DNA of 64,000 nucleotides from Paludisphaera rhizosphaerae (GTDB lineage Bacteria > Planctomycetota > Planctomycetia > Isosphaerales > Isosphaeraceae): assembly GCF_011065895.1 (NCBI RefSeq), contig NZ_JAALCR010000001.1, forward strand, positions 519,853 to 583,852, read 5' to 3'. The translations under genes were made by a program, and so were the position numbers. Shown here piece by piece: positions 61,837 through 64,000 of the stretch (the first letter of the stretch is position 1; the number at the start of each line of letters is the position of its first letter). The notes below the pieces were generated by a model. The model saw only the letters and a program-made list of their open reading frames with translations, had not been told where the DNA came from and made no database searches.

Positions 61837-61880
61837 GAAGCCCGTGCGAGACTTGCGATGAGCAGTCTTGCACGGGCTTC
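61837..61880. terminator. Long hairpin terminator between tRNA-Pro and ogt
   Basis: GAAGCCCGTGCGAGACT (61837-61853) pairs with 61864-61880, a 17-bp stem with one G-T wobble and a 10-nt loop. It lies between the plus-strand tRNA and the end of the minus-strand ogt gene, so it can serve both strands, although T-runs on the outer sides are short. Confidence 0.7.
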
Positions 61881-61908
61881 GTTCATTTCCCCGTCCTACC
61901 GCGAATGG

Positions 61909-62412
61909 TCAGGTCCGGATCAACTCCACAACCTTCGCCCCCTCCAGTCTCAGGAGGAACGCCTTGGCTTCCAGGCCGCCTGCAAATCCGGTGAGCCGGC
62001 CCGACGCGCCGACGACTCGGTGGCAGGGGGCGATGATGGAGATCGGGTTCCTGCCATTGGCGGCGCCAACAGCCCGCATCGCTTTGGGCTCGCCCACGGC
62101 CGCAGCGATCGCTCCATAACTCCTGGTCTCGCCGTAGGGGATCTCCAGGAGCGCCTCCCATACCTTCTTCTGAAACGGGGTCCCCTTGAAGTCGAGCTCG
62201 ATGGAGAAGGTCCTCCGATTCCCCTCGAAGTATTCCTCCAACTGCCGCTCCGCCTTGCCCAGAACAGGATCATGGTCGTCGCGCGTGGCGGTTCCCAGTC
62301 GAACGCGGCGAGGATTGTCGTTCTCCCCCAGGACGGCCGCCAATCCCGCCCCGCTGGCAACGAGCTTGAGCGTGCCGACCGGTGACCGCATCGTCTTGTA
62401 GACATAGCTCAT
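61909..62412 (-). CDS. ogt: Methylated-DNA-[protein]-cysteine S-methyltransferase
   Basis: The protein has 167 residues counted from ATG 62412, whose ATGA overlaps the stop of the upstream repair gene. A suicide enzyme that moves the methyl group from O6-methylguanine to its own cysteine. The active-site IIAPCHRVVGASG is present, with the preceding TPFQKKVWEALLEIPYGETRSYG helix and the LTGFAGGLEAK segment. It is co-transcribed with an Ada/AlkA-type protein, an alkylation-repair operon. Confidence 0.95.
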   Translation of the reverse strand: MSYVYKTMRSPVGTLKLVASGAGLAAVLGENDNPRRVRLGTATRDDHDPVLGKAERQLEEYFEGNRRTFSIELDFKGTPFQKKVWEALLEIPYGETRSYGAIAAAVGEPKAMRAVGAANGRNPISIIAPCHRVVGASGRLTGFAGGLEAKAFLLRLEGAKVVELIRT

Positions 62413-63887
62413 TCCGAAGTCTCCTTGATCGAGACGCATTGCTTCATCACAGAGGCACGCCAGAGGTGCATCGCCGCATAGGCCCGCCAGGGCCTCCATG
62501 CCTCGGCTGTTTCGAGCAGTTCGTCAGGGGAGCAGCCCCCAAGGGCCTTTCGCAGTCCGAGATCGCCGTGAGGAAAGGCGTCGGGCCAACGGAAGCAACG
62601 CATCGCGATGTAATTCGCCGTCCATGAACCGACTCCCGGGATTGACTTCAACTGCTCGATCGAGGCCGAAGGATCAGGCCCAGGGCTCAGTGACACGTCC
62701 CCGTCGCAAACGGCCTTGGCCAGCGACAACAAGCACGCCGCTCGCGATCCAACCAGGCCGATCCCCGTCACGTCGTCGAGCTCTGCCTTAGCGATGCGCT
62801 CTGGCGTAGGAGTCAGACGTGTGAGTTCGGGAAAAGGGGTTTCGATCGCCTCGCCGAAACGCTCGGCGTACCGGCCAGCGAGCGTCGTGGCGGCTCTGAC
62901 AGACACCTGCTGACCCAGCACAGCGCGGACGCCCAGTTCAAAGCCGTCGAACGCCCCCGGCACTCGCAGACCGGAATGTCTCCGGACCGACTCACCCAGG
63001 ATCGGATCCCTGCCCAGGTGGTCGGCGATGACGTCGGGCCGGGCGTCGAGATCGAAGAGACCGCGGAGCCTTGCGAGAATCTGTGGCAAAACGCTCGCCA
63101 GCGTCATCGGAGTCTCGACGACGAGGGCGTGGCTATTCGAGCCTGGGGTCACCTTCAGCCAGCCTTTTCGACCACCCATGTCAATGGTTCTGAGATAGGC
63201 TTGACCCAGGACCGCTTCGACCCCTGCCACGGCGCGTGGAGCAAGGAAGCCGAGCATTTCGTCCCACTCGAAGGGCGGACGATACGACAGCGACAGGCAA
63301 ATCGATTCCCCGGATACCGGTGGTCCTGACGACTTCCGAAGCTCGCTGGGCGTCAGTCGGTAGCGCTCTCGGAATAACGCGTTGAATCGCCGAATGCTGG
63401 CGAAGCCGCTCGCGAAAACGATGGACGTGATCGGCAGCCGCGTTTCTGTGAGCAACTGCTTGGCCAGCAGGAGCCTTTGGGTCTGGGCTAGTTCAACCGG
63501 TGAAACGCCCAAGGTCCGGTCGAGGATCCGCCGAAGGTGCCGAGCGCCCACGCCCAATTCCTCGGCCAACATCTCGACCGTCCTCGCCGCATCGCCGATG
63601 GTCTCTCCGATCCGCGAGGCGGCCATCCTCGCCGTCCTGTCGACGGCATCGACGGACGCGGCACCCGGAGCCAGTTCCGGACGGCATCGCAAACATGGCC
63701 GGAACCTTTCCCGCTCCGCGGCCGCCGCGCTCGGAAAGAATCGGCATCGATCACGCGTCGGCGTTCGAGCCGGGCAGATCGGCCGACAGTAGATCCCCGT
63801 CGAGGTAACCCCGACGAAAAGCATCCCGTCGAAACGTCGGTCGCGGGATGAGATGGCTCGATAACAGGCTTCAGGGTCGAGGATCAT
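62409..63887 (-). CDS. Ada N-terminal / AraC-HTH / AlkA fusion (DNA-3-methyladenine glycosylase 2)
   Basis: A 492-residue fusion. Residues 1-75 are the Ada metal-binding domain: four Cys in GIYCRPICPA and RPCLRCRPE bind zinc, the methyl-phosphotriester acceptor being the first of these. An AraC-type helix-turn-helix follows (VEMLAEELGVGARHLRRILDRTLGVSPVELAQTQRLLLAK). The C-terminal half is AlkA: helix-hairpin-helix IPGVGSWTANYIAMR and the catalytic Asp in FPHGDLGLRKAL. It could sense alkylated DNA, activate the operon and excise damaged bases in one chain. ATG 63887. The 4-nt overlap with ogt supplies the O6 repair function. Confidence 0.93.
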   Translation of the reverse strand: MILDPEACYRAISSRDRRFDGMLFVGVTSTGIYCRPICPARTPTRDRCRFFPSAAAAERERFRPCLRCRPELAPGAASVDAVDRTARMAASRIGETIGDAARTVEMLAEELGVGARHLRRILDRTLGVSPVELAQTQRLLLAKQLLTETRLPITSIVFASGFASIRRFNALFRERYRLTPSELRKSSGPPVSGESICLSLSYRPPFEWDEMLGFLAPRAVAGVEAVLGQAYLRTIDMGGRKGWLKVTPGSNSHALVVETPMTLASVLPQILARLRGLFDLDARPDVIADHLGRDPILGESVRRHSGLRVPGAFDGFELGVRAVLGQQVSVRAATTLAGRYAERFGEAIETPFPELTRLTPTPERIAKAELDDVTGIGLVGSRAACLLSLAKAVCDGDVSLSPGPDPSASIEQLKSIPGVGSWTANYIAMRCFRWPDAFPHGDLGLRKALGGCSPDELLETAEAWRPWRAYAAMHLWRASVMKQCVSIKETSE

Positions 63888-64000
63888 GGCCCAATCATAA
63901 CGGCGTCCCCGAGCGAGGACTGGCCGTTTTCGGACCCCAAAGCGATCTGCCCTAAATTCGAGGCCGGCCCATATTGCATCAATATCAAAAGCTCGCGACA

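Noticed and set aside
63960..63995. Shared CATCAATATCA between 18486 and 63978
   Set aside because: Eleven matching AT-rich bases in a 64-kb window are expected by chance; no extended similarity around them.

Overview
The window is a gene-dense, GC-rich chromosomal segment with no transposase, phage gene or CRISPR array. It most likely comes from a planctomycete of the Isosphaeraceae type (Paludisphaera/Singulisphaera/Isosphaera relatives). That assignment is inference. It rests on base composition, an N-terminal LExxERxLLS segment on a giant surface protein, sigma-factor plus VWA/anti-sigma gene pairs, a PmoA-like (DUF6807) secreted protein, tandem BlaR1-like M56 proteases, and an A2-type haem-copper oxidase operon with a SCO-DUF420 fusion.

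Layout. 1-2.9 kb (+): the 3' end of a 7TM-HD phosphohydrolase gene, ybeY and a CorC/CBS protein. 2.9-6.6 kb (-): a polyamine-synthase-like membrane protein and a GT39-like glycosyltransferase. 6.7-12.3 kb (+): recO, a TPR lipoprotein, an LptE-like lipoprotein, folP, proA and a small unknown surface-type protein. 12.4-15.9 kb (-): a sigma factor followed by an anti-sigma/VWA (YfbK-like) fusion. 16.1-18.4 kb (+): an M28 peptidase. 18.6-23.3 kb (+): a BlaI-like repressor behind a strong dyad operator, then two M56 paralogues. 23.3-24.0 kb is a gene-free repetitive stretch. 24.0-33.9 kb is mixed: an APC permease, an RmlD-like reductase, a ParB-like protein, hemW and a NifU-like protein, an RRM protein, a PmoA-like protein, 5-formyl-THF cyclo-ligase with a candidate 6S-like RNA directly upstream, a UVR-motif protein and a DUF4912 protein.

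34.4-42.4 kb (+) is a complete F1Fo ATP synthase operon (atpZ/I-like, B, E, F, H, A, G, D, C) with hairpins in several of its gaps, followed by a His/Cys-rich acidic protein with its own -10 box. 43.2-44.4 kb (+): an ECF-like sigma factor and a membrane partner. 44.4-46.2 kb (-): a metallophosphoesterase and a CPBP protease. 46.6-55.3 kb (+) is a respiratory operon: dihaem cytochrome c lipoprotein, CoxB, A2-type CoxA, CtaA, CtaB, CoxC with an unusual insert, subunit IV and a SCO-DUF420 fusion. A 1.6-thousand-residue extracellular beta-helix/DUF11 protein and a small CPTC membrane protein follow. The window ends with pyrF (-), tRNA-Pro(GGG) (+) and an ogt/ada-alkA alkylation repair pair (-).

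How the genes work together: the largest theme is energy conservation. The cox operon encodes the electron donor, oxidase subunits, haem A synthesis and copper delivery; the ATP synthase uses the resulting proton gradient. The other blocks are housekeeping (folate, proline, pyrimidine, haem, ribosome maturation, recombination and alkylation repair) or envelope sensing and regulation. The points most worth following up are the candidate 6S-like RNA/attenuator upstream of the cyclo-ligase gene, the BlaI-M56-M56 cassette with non-penicillin-type C-termini, and the CoxC insertion.
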